The position numbers and the translations under genes are program-made. A stretch of DNA of 64,000 nucleotides. Source: Angiostrongylus vasorum. Lineage: Eukaryota > Nematoda > Chromadorea > Rhabditida > Metastrongylidae. Location: the NCBI GenBank assembly GCA_018806985.1, contig JADANN010000461.1:930001-994000 (forward strand), given 5' to 3'. The notes under the pieces were generated by a model. That model was not told the origin of the DNA. It searched no databases and saw only the letters and a list, made by a program, of their open reading frames with translations. Every line of letters starts with the position of its first letter. Within the stretch, counting starts at the first letter, position 1. This document shows positions 33,070 to 44,459 of the stretch, piece after piece.

Positions 33070-33310
33070 CTTGTGATGCGCGCTGCATTCAGCTCCATCC
33101 GTAGCATTTTAAAGGTGACTGGATGCATATTCCGCCAAGGCAATGTCTTTTGGGGGCTTATAATGTATGAAGCTGGTATTTCCTCAGACATGTCTAGTAC
33201 CAAATGCCGGCCCGGAGAAATGGAAGGTTTCACTTACACGGTGCGGGATCGAACCAAAGACCCGCATTCATTGCTGACACCTCTAACTATTGAGCAGTAT
33301 CCGTTGCTAT
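33070..33310 (-). repeat. Decayed family A SINE
   Basis: Body block ATGTCTAGTACCAAATGCCG and the tRNA-like region GGTGCGGGATCGAACC near 33,240, both in minus orientation. Confidence 0.42.
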
Positions 33311-33564
33311 GAGTAAGCGTATGTGCGATTACTTCGTTCCTTAGAAAGCAGGACTATTCTTCTATGTGGAGTGAAACAAAACTAAATCCACAAAAACACT
33401 TTTTTTCCAGCGCTTCGTTTACGTAATTCCTCACTGGATGAACATTTTTTTGAGTAATCAAATCTTCACACCTTTTTTTTTCTGGTTACAACTACTCAAT
33501 AGATGGACCTTCTACAAAGCAGGGCATTGGTAATGGTTATGTTTGTATGTGTGTTCTTACGAGC

Positions 33565-36130
33565 TGCCCCTGTTGAGCTGATGCGAGATCGACATAAGTT
33601 ATCGTCATTGTTTTTGTTGTCGTTGTTGTTATTGCTGTGGTTCGAAGGCCGACGTTTCGGTCCTCGAATTTGAGAAGAGTTGTCAGATCACACAGATAGT
33701 GAGGCATTCATCTTTCCGGTTTATCTTTGGACTTTTAGAACTTATCGAAAACGCTCCAATGTTCTTGCTCGTTGATGTTTTTGCTTCTACCCTAGGATCC
33801 GGACAGTTACTTCAAAATCGCCATCAGTGTGCATTCTGGTGTTATGTGTACCTAGAACAGTACTTTCTGATTTAAGCTTCCCATCCAGATGTTCTTTTAC
33901 GCGCACACAAAGTGGTCTACCAGTTTCTTCAATGTGTTCTTCATGTTCTTCACCGCATGTCTTAAATGAGATCAAGTATATTGAACTTGAATTCACTAAA
34001 TTCTCGTCTTTCCCGTTAAGACAAATTACACAATGATTGCATGAGTTCAGGTATAATCTACTTGATCTCATGTAACGCATGTGTTGAGGAATATATTGGG
34101 GAAAAGGGTAGACCACTTTGTGTCCGAATAAAAGAACATCTAGATGGAAAAGTTAAAATTCGTCAAAACACTCCTTTAGGTACGCACAGGGCACAGAAGC
34201 ACAACGGCGATGATTTTGAAGTGACTGTGCGGATCCCAGCGCAGGAATCGAAAACATCAGCGCGCAAAACTCTCGAGGCGTTTTGGACAAGTTTCAAAAA
34301 ATGCGAAGACGGACCGGAAAAGACGAATGCGTCATTATCACACGTGACCTGGCGCCCTATTTCAAAAATGATATTTTTGAGCTGGGTGGGCTTTGATCGC
34401 GACTCCATGTGGGCCAGTCCCACTCGTAACATCACGGTGCGTAGCCTTTCTGTTCAATATGGCGTCCATTTAAAAGTTTGATCTTCATTAATACTTGAGC
34501 CTTTTTTCCACCGAATAATTAAACTGTTCTTGTATAAAAGTACGTCCAGGCTGTGAGGAAGGCGAAATCGCAGAAACGTCCATCGACCAACAACACCAAC
34601 AATAACGACAACGACAACGAAGACCTATACCAACCTCGCATCAGCTAAGGAAGATCAGTTTATAAGATCATAAATAGATCAGCTATCTACGCCGACGTTT
34701 ATAGAAAGTCGGTCTTCTGAGTCATTAACAAATTAGACAATTTTCTGAGCTGTATAGACGATCACACAGCCGATTGGGGACTAATCGACGGCGTAGGGTA
34801 TTGTGTTGGAGGTCAATAACCGTCATCGAGACCACTTTTCCTAGGCACCTCTTAATGGCGTAACTTATTTCGTTTGATATGAAGGGCAGCTTGAAAGAGA
34901 TCTTACTCAACTGTGGAACATTATTTTGGGGCCAAACTCTACCTTTTGAACTAACTCGAGTGGCTCCTACTTCCTATCCATCGAAAATGACTATTTTGCG
35001 TGCGAGGTTTGACGATTCCTTCCTTTCCTCTTCTCATGTGTACACATTTCTTGCTGTTAGGTCGTGTTTGTGATAAGTGCTTCTTTCATGTGTGAAGGAG
35101 AGGAGCTACAGCACTGGTAGTCTTCTACTACTCAGTTTTCGATACGATTTTGTTATGTCGCCACTTTCTGAGACCTTAATTTGAATGTTTAAGAGTGGAA
35201 GCCAGTTCTCGTTTGGTTTTTCTCGCATGAATTTTGTATACTTAGACTGTCTATTTAACATTTAAACCACTCATCCATCTGTTCTTGTGTGGAACAGACG
35301 ATGTAGCAGTCGTCTATGTATCGATAGTAGAATAAGGGCCTGCAATCTAGAACTGGAGCTTCCACCTTATACATTAAAGCGATGGAAGGCTTGTTGCTGA
35401 TTTCTAGCACACGGCCAACCGTCCAGTTTGTTCAAAGTGTCTTCCGAACACGTAAAGATTGTACAATTAAGACAATATTTCAATGTTATCAATGCTTATG
35501 CTCAGACTTATCATTAGAAGAACTAAGACACTGTTAGGTCTAACCTTACATGATGGCGGATCGTGGAATCGTGGACGCAAGATCGTCAGTAGAAATAGGC
35601 GTACGTGTTTTAACAAGCAAATATAGGAAAGGACGAGTTGGATGGTCATTTTTTGGCATGGGATGAGAGATAACTAAAGGCTCTAAACCTGCTGCCTCTG
35701 CCGTATTGACCCACTCTCTATTTAATTCTCAGCACTCATTTCTGTACTCCTTTTAAGAAATTGGTTGATAGAGAGAAACATCGAAGAGATGTTTTCTTGT
35801 TATTCTAACATCCAACTGACTAGGGATTTTTCTCCAGGGAAACAAAATCGCCACCTTTATCACTAATAGGATGGATCTTGAATTTATCAGCTCTCTAATC
35901 TGACGTTTACCACGCTTTCGTTCATATGTGGAGTAGTGAGGATGGTTTTAATTTGCTATGTCAATAGTGATTAAGTATTCAAAGGACTTCATCCTAGAGC
36001 AAACGAAAGGCAGGATCAATTTTATTAGTTTTGCTTAGAAAAAGCGCGGGGGAAAGAGATTGGTGGTAAAGCGCTTCTTACCTTTCGTCACCTAATATTT
36101 CTAGCTTAGCCTTATAACGAAACTGATGTT
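33565..36130 (-). mobile_element. Resident Penelope-like element with RT and GIY-YIG regions
   Basis: Order on the minus strand: an RT region (about 36,130-34,900) with the catalytic motif YYRYIDDCYIVCSTQEQMDE at about 35,272-35,332, then the linker ISYAIKRCLGKV and LRRRLVPNRLCDRLYSSENC (about 34,870-34,735). After an inserted fragment come SSIYLISFKTCGEE and EETGRPLCVRVKEHLDGK of the GIY-YIG endonuclease (about 34,010-33,860), then the 3' region with a mutated hammerhead motif and (GTT)n near 33,600. PLEs normally encode RT fused to GIY-YIG. Frameshifts and an insertion make this copy inactive. The left RT limit is approximate. Confidence 0.75.
34035..34727 (+). mobile_element. PLE 3' fragment inserted into a resident PLE
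   Basis: A plus-strand fragment starting inside the endonuclease domain (SSGIIYLISCNACVEEYIGE, then RPLCVRIKEHLDGKVK). It runs through the 3' region (GTAACATCACGGTGCGTAGC, hammerhead-like motif near 34,550, CAACGACAACG run) to GTTTATAGAAAGTCGGTC. It is flanked by ACAAATTACACAAT (34,021-34,034) and ACAAATTAGACAAT (34,728-34,741), a 13/14 target duplication. The GIY-YIG part stays open for 146 codons, so it inserted fairly recently. 5' truncation fits target-primed insertion. Confidence 0.75.
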
Positions 36131-36724
36131 GAAGTTCACCTAGACTGCACGTGATCATGCACTGAATTGTTTTAGAAATGAGTTGACTAGGAGGAAAACT
36201 TGAACCCAATTATAACAGTGAGCACGCATTTTCCGGAAAGCGCTATGCCTCTTAACACAGTAACTCTGGATGATTTTGGTGCGCACTGTACCTCAGATTT
36301 ATTACTTAAAACGTGAGCAACGGTGGTTCTATGTTTTAGTAATTGTTAGCGTGACAGATCTTTAAGTTATTTTCTTAACTTGTTTCTGTATTGTTTCAGT
36401 ACTTTTTATGAATAGACATTGATCCAGCTACTATTCTTCTTTTCTGGTTATAGTTTTGCTGTTATCAAACGGGTCCAGAGACGGTCAAGCACGAGATAGT
36501 GGCTTTTTCTACGACTTACCTTACGATTTCGTCATTTCTAATCTTTATTCATTCATTTAATTGAGAACGATTTCTTCCACCAATGACAGACAAATTACAG
36601 TATCCGTTTTGAAAATGGGTTCATTTTCCAGCATTCTCCTTAGTTTTCTCTCTTTTTGCTTTGATATGCCATTAAGAGCAAGTATATCGATCTCAATAGC
36701 GATCGAAACACTTACAAAGGTTAA
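36131..36724. other. Stretch with no recognised feature
   Basis: AT-rich DNA between the PLE and a decayed SINE. No exon with splice support, RNA gene or repeat is recognised. Confidence 0.35.
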
Positions 36725-36995
36725 AGGATAAAGCTTTTAGTGTTGATCCATTGCTGAGAGATGCGCAATGCATTCCACTTTATCAAGCATCGTTAAATGT
36801 TAGTGAATCCACATTTGGCTCATACAGTGACTGTCTCCCAGTAGCCTAGTAATCTACCAAGCCAGTTTTTGCCCCAGAGAAGTTTGTTCCCATTTACCCG
36901 CCCCGGAGGGATGGAATAATTAGTGAGCGAGGGGCGTGACATCGAGAAAACGACTGCGAGTGCATTGCAGGGGGACCTCTATCTATTGCGCTACA
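36725..36995 (-). repeat. Decayed family A SINE
   Basis: AAAGCTTTTAGTGTTGATCC at the 3'-end side, TTCCACTTTATCAAGCATCG and CCCATTTACCCGCCCCGGAG in the body, then a decayed tRNA-like part. All in minus orientation. Confidence 0.5.
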
Positions 36996-37055
36996 TGCTC
37001 CATCATCAACGCTTATATCAAGTTAAATCGCACATTTTTCGTCCTATCCGATTTC

Positions 37056-37737
37056 TTACCTATTACATTGGTTTTGTTTGGAAGCATGGTCCACTTCATT
37101 CTGTATAGACCTATTGACTAGTTGTTTATGTGCTTTATTACATTTATGGTATACACAAACCACCCGAAGACGAATGTACTGCAATTAACAAGATGGGCAG
37201 CGGCTTTAAGCCATGATTCATTGTTACAGAAAAGAATGGAAATGGAAACTTCTTTATAGACATCGTAGCAGTTGTTTCCCCTTTTTTTCTTCCCTTTCTT
37301 CCTTTCATTACCCGCGTCATTTGTATTTCGATTAGTTATCAAGTACCTCAAGTAGGTGCCAGTTAAACCTCCAGCCATCCTTCCTCTGCTTATCGTCCAC
37401 TAGAACTGTATACTGGTCTCCCTCTAATCCCTCAAAAGTAACAAAAACATCAGAATTTGGTACGAGGACCTTTATTTAATATGAACTAGTATGATGCAAT
37501 ATAAACAGACCCAATCTAAGAACGTGGAAAGCGTCACACCTTTCATAGGAGGTCCTCGGTCCTTCGATTCGATTTTACTATCTTTGATGATAAGATAACC
37601 ACTATTCTGCTGACACATTGGTCCATTCCTCTTTTATTTGTACAGAAGCTAATCTCATAGCTTTTTATATCTGGTTTTTTTGACGAAAGCTTTCCTACTA
37701 CAATGAAACAAATGGTAGTGGTTATGGCTAGTATCAT
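37056..37737 (-). CDS. Putative small secreted protein, three exons, minus strand
   Basis: Exon 1 is 37,579-37,737: ATG, a signal-peptide-like start MILAITTTICFIVVGKLSSK, then FCTNKRGMDQCVSRIVVIL; donor GATA|GTAAAA. Exon 2 is 37,347-37,469: VLVPNSDVFVTFEGLEGDQY, then KQRKDGWRFNWHLLE; donor GAG|GTACTT. Exon 3 is 37,056-37,178: acceptor TTAATTGCAG, YIRLRVVCVYHKCNKAHKQL, ending QNQCNR and TAA. All junctions are phase 0, giving 134 residues with five cysteines after the putative signal. Exon 2 could instead end at an in-frame TAA four codons later. The acceptor of exon 2 (AATAAAG) is weak. No domain is recognised. Confidence 0.48.
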
Positions 37738-37754
37738 TACTTCTTTGAAAGCGC

Positions 37755-37880
37755 TCAAAATTTCATAGGATTCTGGTGTTTAGGTGCCGAATTTGTGTAC
37801 ATACAATGTTTACATAAACATTTATATGTACCGGTTTTACATTTCTTGTAGGCGTCCAACAATTCTTCTAGTCGCTTCAT
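37755..37880 (-). CDS. Small cysteine-rich ORF, minus strand
   Basis: ATG-led frame of 41 residues: MKRLEELLDAYKKCKTGTYK, then CLCKHCMYTNSAPKHQ and TGA. The C-x-C-x2-C pattern and an upstream coding-like piece (LVECPHCE near 37,950) suggest zinc binding. It ends 17 bp before the start of the gene at 37,737. It could be part of an upstream gene, a short upstream ORF, or chance. Confidence 0.25.
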   Translation of the reverse strand: MKRLEELLDAYKKCKTGTYKCLCKHCMYTNSAPKHQNPMKF

Positions 37881-38389
37881 TTTCTTACAGATAACTATCA
37901 CTCAGGAGGAGCCCGGAAGGAAATGTTGGAAAAAAAGCTTTGTAACTTCACAATGTGGGCATTCGACTAAGGTTTGACTATCTGCTTCCTTCTTTGGCTG
38001 TTAATACATTGATATGATATGAGTAGAGTAATGATAGAGTGTACTTTTCCTCAGAATCAGGAGAAATTGTTCAAAAACCCTCCGAGGTCTATCACACCAC
38101 CACCCAAATTTCAAATTGTCAAGATCTGAAACGTATAGGCCATAGCGCGCGATGAGGATTGTTTCTGAATGCCAGCATTTTCCGAGTTTCAGGTGAACGA
38201 GGTCGTTTGGATAGTCTGAATCCTAAAATGTTTAATAAAATTATGGAAGTTATTCGGCGTTGATCAATCCCATTGGCGAAGCGCCGTGCATTTGCCTGCA
38301 TTCGTACTATCAGGGTGCATACGGAGCCATGTACAATCACTTGCGGTAGTCTACCGAAGCATGAAGTCAGTAAGAGGGCACCTCCGAGA

Positions 38390-38575
38390 GAGGTTCTTTA
38401 TTCGAGTGGTGCTCCACTTCACTGGATTCGACAAGGTACGACAACCAACACCCACATCGCGAGGACGACCAGTTGCGGACCATCGACTCGGATCAATTAG
38501 GCTCAGGAGAAGATATCGAAAAGTTGACCGAAAAAAACTTTTTATAACAACCACGTGTTAGCTCAATAATCTAAA
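38390..38575 (+). mobile_element. Decayed PLE 3' end
   Basis: Aligns with the 23.3 kb unit: ACATCGCGAGGACGACCAGT, GACTCGGATCAATTAGGCTC, a mutated hammerhead core (TCAGGAGAAGATATCGAAA), then AACCACGTGTTAGCTCAATA. Confidence 0.45.
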
Positions 38576-38659
38576 GAAAATACTAGTTATTCGTGCTGGA
38601 GTTGAGTAAATGTTGGTTTTTAAGACACATTAAGCCAACATTTTTTGAATAATCCTCCA

Positions 38660-38820
38660 AGATAAGTTCGCTAGTAATTTGCCGACCCCACCACAGAAAG
38701 ATGTGGACTGTGTAGTCTTGGCCTCTGCGTCGAAGTAACGACCATGTGTGGATCGGCAGGGGAACTCCTTAAGGGGCAAACCCTTAACCTCTAACCACTG
38801 CGCTGCACGCTCTCGAGGAG
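38660..38820 (-). repeat. Decayed tRNA-like SINE
   Basis: On the minus strand GCAGCGCAGTGGTTAGAGG is a good A box, preceded by CTCGAGAGCGT. The B box near 38,750 (CCGATCCACACATGG) is weak. The family is A or F, uncertain. Confidence 0.42.
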
Positions 38821-40544
38821 CACATTATCGTTGAAAAATTTGTTTTCCTGTGTTTACCTTTTGCATGACAAAGTGCAAACCGATAACGACCGAGGCAAGC
38901 AATGCAGAATGAGAATCTAGCCAAACACCAAGCGACGTCACCATTCTTCATCTTTTTTTCCACCTTTTTTGCCCTAACTTTTTTTTAAACAAAGTGCTTT
39001 AATCTTGTTAAACTTGTGTTTATACTTGTAAGAATCAACGGTAAGGTTCAATTGCACATCGGAAAAGCAATTGAAAAGCTTATTTTTGTAGTCCTTGATC
39101 TTTATGCGTCGATGTTTTGCCTTTTCTTCCTAGAACATTCTTCTTTTGCCTTTGATCTATTTATTCCAACAATTTTTCTTTTATTTCCGTTAGTTGATTA
39201 TAGTCGGATCTTAACGTTGGAACGATAGACACTCTTTTGAGAGTTCTGTTTTCGTAGACATTAAATTCTATTTAGAATCAATGCAAAGGGAATAAAACAT
39301 TCTTGCAGGGAAGCCGAGAGTTTCTCTTTCTCTGCCAGTGCTGTCACAAAAAGTCTACTGTTGAAAAAATTTGGTTCAAAAAAGTTTTTTTAACTGAGTT
39401 CTTGCTTTGTGAAAAAACATTCATCCAGAGCTTTACATAAAATGTAGACATATTTCTCTTTTTCTCTCTAAGATTCCTTCTGAATTGCATTCTCTCCTCT
39501 CCATTTCTCTATGTCTCTCTCTCTCTCTCTCTCTAAGCAGCACGAGGAGTGAAAATGTAAATATTTTTTCACTGTTCTTCTCCAGTTTTGCGCTCTTTTT
39601 TTTCTCTAGTTCTCTCTTCTCTCCAATTCTGCCGCTCTACCTCTTTGTCTCTCACTGTCTCTGTCCTATTATCTTTCTCTAACTACATTTTCTTTGCACA
39701 ATTATAACAGTTTTGCAGTTTTTCGTTCAGATTCTTTACGACAAGTTTTATGCAGAAACTGTGGGTATTTTCCGTCTTCCTTCTCCATTTCTCTCTTCCT
39801 ACGTAAAAAATTAAGCATATTAAGTGCCAAGTGGTGAAATAAAAATATTAGTTCTGAATAGAAATAGCGAGGAAAGGAAACATCCCGAAATGATCTTAGA
39901 CATCTTAACATAACAGCGCCGACAAGAATCTCTCTTTCCTTTACATTCACACATTTTACTACTTTTGCTCCCATTGTTTTTCTTCCTCTAAGCAGTTCTT
40001 CTTCTTCTTCTAAGCACATCATTCAATTGTCAACAAACATTGTGTCGTGTCCACATTTCCGGTCGAAAGAGCGAAACAAAAGAAACATTGGCCGGCCGAG
40101 CGACGTGAGTGGTCCTCGTTTGGTATTTTTCATTAAGTTTGTTGAGATTTTAAGTTTTTCGTGTTGATCAGATGTTACTCGATGTCTCTATACGGACCGT
40201 ATACGGATGTCTTCACAATAAAGAGTTTTCGCAATTTCAAGGACCTTAAACTGCTTATTTTTAGAATTTCACTTTATGTCACACATTTTTTGAAACGTGG
40301 CAAATGTGAATGTGGTCCGCACAAGTCGTGAAGACGGACCATCCAAGTAAGTGAGTAAGTAATTCTTGAAACTGTACTTCTGTCGTTTCGTGCTCTACAA
40401 AATATTGGAGAAGTAAAAAACAAGATGTAAAAATAATGTTATTGCTTCATGTTCCACTGATACATGTGGGATTCAAAGTTTATCATCTTTTTAGTTTAGG
40501 CAGCTTAGAGTCTTTAAAGCTTTATGAATAGAAACTATTTACTT
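38821..40544. other. Long stretch with weak ORFs, (TC)n and a solo RTE-type tail
   Basis: A (TC)n run lies at 39,511-39,534. The minus strand has an ATG-led 106-codon frame at 39,702-40,022 (MMCLEEEEELLRGRKTMGAK) without independent support. A plus-strand frame near 39,040-39,228 is hydrophobic. At about 40,305-40,362 a solo copy of the D/E/F tail occurs (GTGGTCCGCACAAGTCGTGA, ending AAGTAAGTGAGTAAGTAA). Confidence 0.35.
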
Positions 40545-40700
40545 ATGTTAACCTTGTATTTTCTGCCTACTATGGTTTTTCACGACAACGATGCTGAGAT
40601 ATTCGCAAAACATGGACCGCGAGCCAGATCAAATCACGATTCCTCTTTCCGGGGGCTCTCCCATTACACACTGCGCCACGGTGGCCATTGCTCTGCATTT
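40545..40700 (-). repeat. tRNA-like SINE related to family B
   Basis: On the minus strand CCACCGTGGCGCAGTGTGTA is the A box and CGTGATTTGATCTGG the decayed B box. The family B body follows (ATGCTGAGATATTCGCAAAA on the plus strand), with ATTTTCTGCCTACT at the tail end. Confidence 0.5.
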
Positions 40701-40779
40701 CTCTCAGCTTGTTTCCTACCTAACGTTGCCATCACTATTTACTTATATTTACTATGTATTACATTACTGTTCTTCACAT

Positions 40780-41115
40780 CTATGGTTCAGATCCCAACAC
40801 TTCCTGAGTCCGATTCGTTTCCTCGCAACCGTCATCCACGAAGGTCTTACAACTTTTGTGCGAGGGTCGGCTGCCGCTTGATGATTTACCTTTCCTCACA
40901 GACGTCCGTTGAATGTCGGTGGAGTCGATTCTTCGTGAAGTCCTGGGATAGCCGGGTTGGTGCGTTCCCATTTGGATTCCAGAGAGTCAGCCTTTCCTAG
41001 ACTAGTTTGGCCAATTTCCCGATCTGTGAGTGATCAGAGGCTTGACGTAGCTGACGCGGAGTCGAACAAACGCTTGTGTCGGTTAGGCCGTCCATCTAAC
41101 GAAGAGGATCACTGG
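40780..41115 (-). repeat. tRNA-derived SINE, family F (copy F3)
   Basis: The tail side starts GGTTCAGATCCCAACACTTC. The body has GTCCTGGGATAGCCGGGTTG. The tRNA-like end near 41,050-41,110 has a B box (TTTGTTCGACTCCGCG on the minus strand) and a diverged A box. Confidence 0.62.
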
Positions 41116-41269
41116 CACTCCGATACCCGTTCTCTGAAAAAAAGCGCTGGGGAAGCTTTTTAATACGAATTTCTTCCTCTCGTATCTTCATCTACCTGCC
41201 CGTATTTTTGCTCCTGCTGTCATTTTAAGCATTATAGTTATGTTCAGAATGTTTTTTATCAATAATATC

Positions 41270-41349
41270 TGTTATGTATTTATACGATCCCATAAACTGA
41301 TCTTTTTGAGTTAATGCGAAGTTGGAATAGGTTTTCGTTGTCGTTGTTG

Positions 41350-41381
<32 letters not shown>

Positions 41382-42800
41382 GGTGGTGGTGTTGGTGTTG
41401 GTGTTGGTGCTATTGGTCGATAGCTGACGTTTCGGCGATTTCGCCTTCTTCAGAGCCTCGACGTGTTTTATACAAGCATACTTTAATTATTCGGTGGTAA
41501 AAAACCAAAGTATTAATGAAGATCCAACATATAAATAAACGCTATATTGATCAAAAACTGCTCATCGTGCTGTTACGAGTGGAACTGCGTGCGTATTGTT
41601 CACGTGGGGCGGCGAGCGAGACCCACCCAGGGGGTCAAAATGTCATTTTGAATTAAGGGTCCAGGTCACATATTATAGTGAGGCATTCATCTCTCCGGTT
41701 CCTCTTTGGATTTTTGAAATTTATCCAAAACGCCTCAAGAGTCTTGCGTGTCGATGTTTTCGATTCCTGAGCTAGGATTCGGGCATTCACTTCAAAATCA
41801 TCGTCATTGTGCTTTTGTGCCCTATATTGTAGCTAGAGGAGCGCTTTGACTAATTTTAACTTTCCCAGCTAGGTGTTCTTTTATGCGAACATAGAGCGGT
41901 CTACTCTGTTCTCCAACTTGTTCTTCACCGCGTGCCTTACACGTGATCAAGTACCAGAACTGATGCAATCCCCGTCTCTCTCGTTAGGACAGATCGTACA
42001 GTTTTCTGAGCTGCACAAACGATCATAGACACGGTTGCGAACTAACTCACGGCGCAGAGTATTGGGTGGAAGGTCAATAATCGCCACAGAATTTCCAGGA
42101 CCACTTTTTTTCTAAAGCATCTCTTAATGGCGCAACTTATTTCATTTGATATGAAGGGTAGCTTAAAAGGGATCTTAGTTACGATAGAAACATTATCTTG
42201 GAGAACAATTCCACTTTTTGTCTAACCTGAGTGGCTTCTGCTTCGTAGCCATTGGAAATGGATATTTTTTCGTGCCAGGTTTAGCGATTCCCTTCTTCTC
42301 CTGTTCTCCTGTGCACACATTTTTAGCTGTTCGGTACATGTTTTTTGATGAGTGCTTTTCTCATTTGTGAAGGATCTGAGGATTAGTAGTGAACTAGTAT
42401 ATTTTTTACTACTTGGCTTATGATGCCATTTCGTTACATAGCCACTTTCGAAGAGCTTGATTTGAATGTTTGGGAGTGGAATCCAGTCCTCGTTTGGTTT
42501 TTTCTCGCATGAATTTTATATACTCAGACTGTCTATTTAACAATTATCGACAGTAGAGTAAGGGGCTGAGATCGAGAACTGGAGCTTCCACCCTAGACAT
42601 GAAAGCCGTGGTGAAGGTTGGTGCTAATCGCTGTCCCATGGTCAACCCTCTAATTGGGCAAAATATTTTTCAGACCACCTAAAGATTGAACAAGTAGGAC
42701 ACTCCAACAACACTCACAACCTCGCGATTGCTGAGAAAGAAAACGAGATATTTATAACCCAATGCCGTGGTTAATAGGAAGTCAATTTTGGGAACTAAAA
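41270..42800 (-). mobile_element. Penelope-like element, RT active site deleted
   Basis: The 3' end is at 41,270, with a (TTG)n(GTG)n tract at 41,335-41,400 and a hammerhead-like motif. GIY-YIG remnants lie at about 41,690-41,960, the linker near 42,000-42,170 and RT remnants up to about 42,790. Compared with the 33.6-36.1 kb copy, about 60 bp covering the YIDD motif are missing at about 42,543. Frames are broken throughout. Confidence 0.72.
41423..41457 (-). ncRNA. Hammerhead-like motif with intact core, minus strand
   Basis: On the minus strand: GGCT, CTGAAGA, extra A, GGCGA/TCGCC (stem II), GAAA, AC/GT, GTC, AGC. All residues expected for a hammerhead core (CUGANGA, GAAA, GUC) are present and stem I pairs. 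Confidence 0.55.
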
Positions 42801-43700
42801 CACTGTTTTTAGATAGTCATTAGAAAATTATGTGGCGATTATTGACCTGCCACACAGTAGCCTGCGCCGTCAGTTAGTTCGCAATCGCCTCTGTGATCAT
42901 TTGTGCAGTTCAGAAAAACTGTATGGTCAGCCCTGGGAATTGCATGAGTTCAGGTACAATATACTTGATCTCATGTATGAAATGCATGAAGTGAGGAACA
43001 AATTGCGGAAACGGGTAGACCGCTTTCCGTCCGCATAAAAAGAACACCTAGCTGGGAAAGTCAAAAATTAGTCAAAGCCCTCCCCTAGCTACACATAGGG
43101 TACAAAAGCACAATGACGATGATTTTGAAGTGAATGTCCGAATCGTAGCGGAGGAATCGAAAACATCAGCGCGCAAAACTCTTGAAGCGTTTTGGATAAA
43201 TTCCAAAAATCTAAAGATGAACCGGAAAGACGAATGCGTCACTATCACACGTGACCTGGCGCCCTATTTCAAAATGATATTTTGACTCCGGGGGGTGTGT
43301 CTTGCGTGCGACCCCACGTGAACAACGCGTGGGCCGGTCCTATTCGTAGCATCACGGTGAGTAGCCTTTCTGTCCAATATGGCGTCTATTTAAAAGTTTG
43401 ATCTTCATTAATACTTGAGCCCTTTTTCCACCGAATAATTAAACTGTTCTTGTATAAAAATACGTCCAGGCTCCGAGGAAGGCGAAATCGCCGAAACGTC
43501 AGCCGTCGAGCAACAACATCAACGGCAACGGCAACGATAGTGAAGACCTGTACCAACCTCGTATCAGCTTAAAAAAGATTATTTTTATTTATTTATTTTT
43601 TTTATTTTTTTTATTTTTTATGAAAGTTTATAAGATCATATAAATAGATATTTCAACTATTTGTGCCGAGGTTCATGGAAAGCCGGTCTTTTGAATTGTG
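42801..43700 (+). mobile_element. PLE 3' part, plus strand, head-to-head with the previous copy
   Basis: The linker reads IIDLPHSSLRRQLVRNRLCD (from about 42,838). A degraded GIY-YIG region follows (GTAGACCGCTTTCCGTCCGC), then the 3' region: GTAGCATCACGGTGAGTAGC, a hammerhead-like motif at 43,469-43,504 with CCGAGGA in place of CTGAGGA, an A/T-rich tract at 43,575-43,625 and GCCGAGGTTCATGGAAAGCC. Confidence 0.65.
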
Positions 43701-44360
43701 TTAGGCATTCATCATTATTACATCGGCATCTATATTACTTATATTATTTATATTATATTGCTATATTTAATACTATTATTTACTTATTATTAGCAAGCTT
43801 CCCAGTCTCAATAGGGGAAGGGTTCATCACAATGTGCAATGTTCTCGTTCATCCTGACCTTTCATTTTTTAAGAGATTCGTTTAATTTCAGATATTTTCT
43901 CAATCCTCATTCACTTCCTCCTTCATAAGTTATTCTTGATCTGCTTTATTTTCTACTTACATAGATTGTTGTTTGTTTATGCATTCATTCGTTTGAAAAG
44001 AAAAAAAGCGGGTAGAAAGAAGCCGCAGTTAGCAGCAACAAGTCTCTATTTGCCCTTCTCCTCCTCTTTTTTCATACATATGTCATCATTTCGCAGTCAT
44101 TCTAGTTTTTGACTTTATCACTTCATTCCTTTTTCTCTTTGTCTTGCAGTAATATCATGACTTTCTTTGGCAAAAAATGTCTTACGACAGTGTTCTAGTC
44201 CTGTTTTAACGTATTCATTCTAGATCTGCAACTGGTTGTATTACATATACCTTTATTTATGAAGTTATTTTTACACATGCATGTATTGATTAGTGGCCGT
44301 TAAGCTAATCGATAAAAGACACGGAAAATACGCATAATTCCTCGGATAAGTACTTTTCAC
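43701..44360. other. Stretch with no recognised feature
   Basis: T-rich DNA with TTATATTA-type low-complexity runs (43,735-43,790). No exon or repeat family I can support. Confidence 0.35.
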
Positions 44361-44459
44361 CTGGCCGTGAGTTACTGGAATCGTTACTACTACTGGACGC
44401 GCCACTAGCGAACTATCGATTCTGTCTATGTGTAGTCGTTTCGAAACACCACAACACAT
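44361..44459 (-). CDS. Possible first exon, minus strand
   Basis: ATG-led 33-codon frame (MCCGVSKRLHIDRIDSSLVA, then RPVVVTIPVTHGQ) ends in phase 0 at a CAG|GTGAAA donor. No downstream exon was found. Family unknown. Confidence 0.28.

Noticed and set aside
34041..34481. 146-codon ORF as a host endonuclease gene
   Set aside because: It is the C-terminal GIY-YIG part of a Penelope-like element with target duplications at both ends, not a host gene.
37600..38000. Operon of the cysteine-rich mini-ORF and the secreted-like gene
   Set aside because: Spacing is only 17 bp, unlike the ~100 bp usual in nematode SL2-type operons, and the upstream ORF itself is weak.
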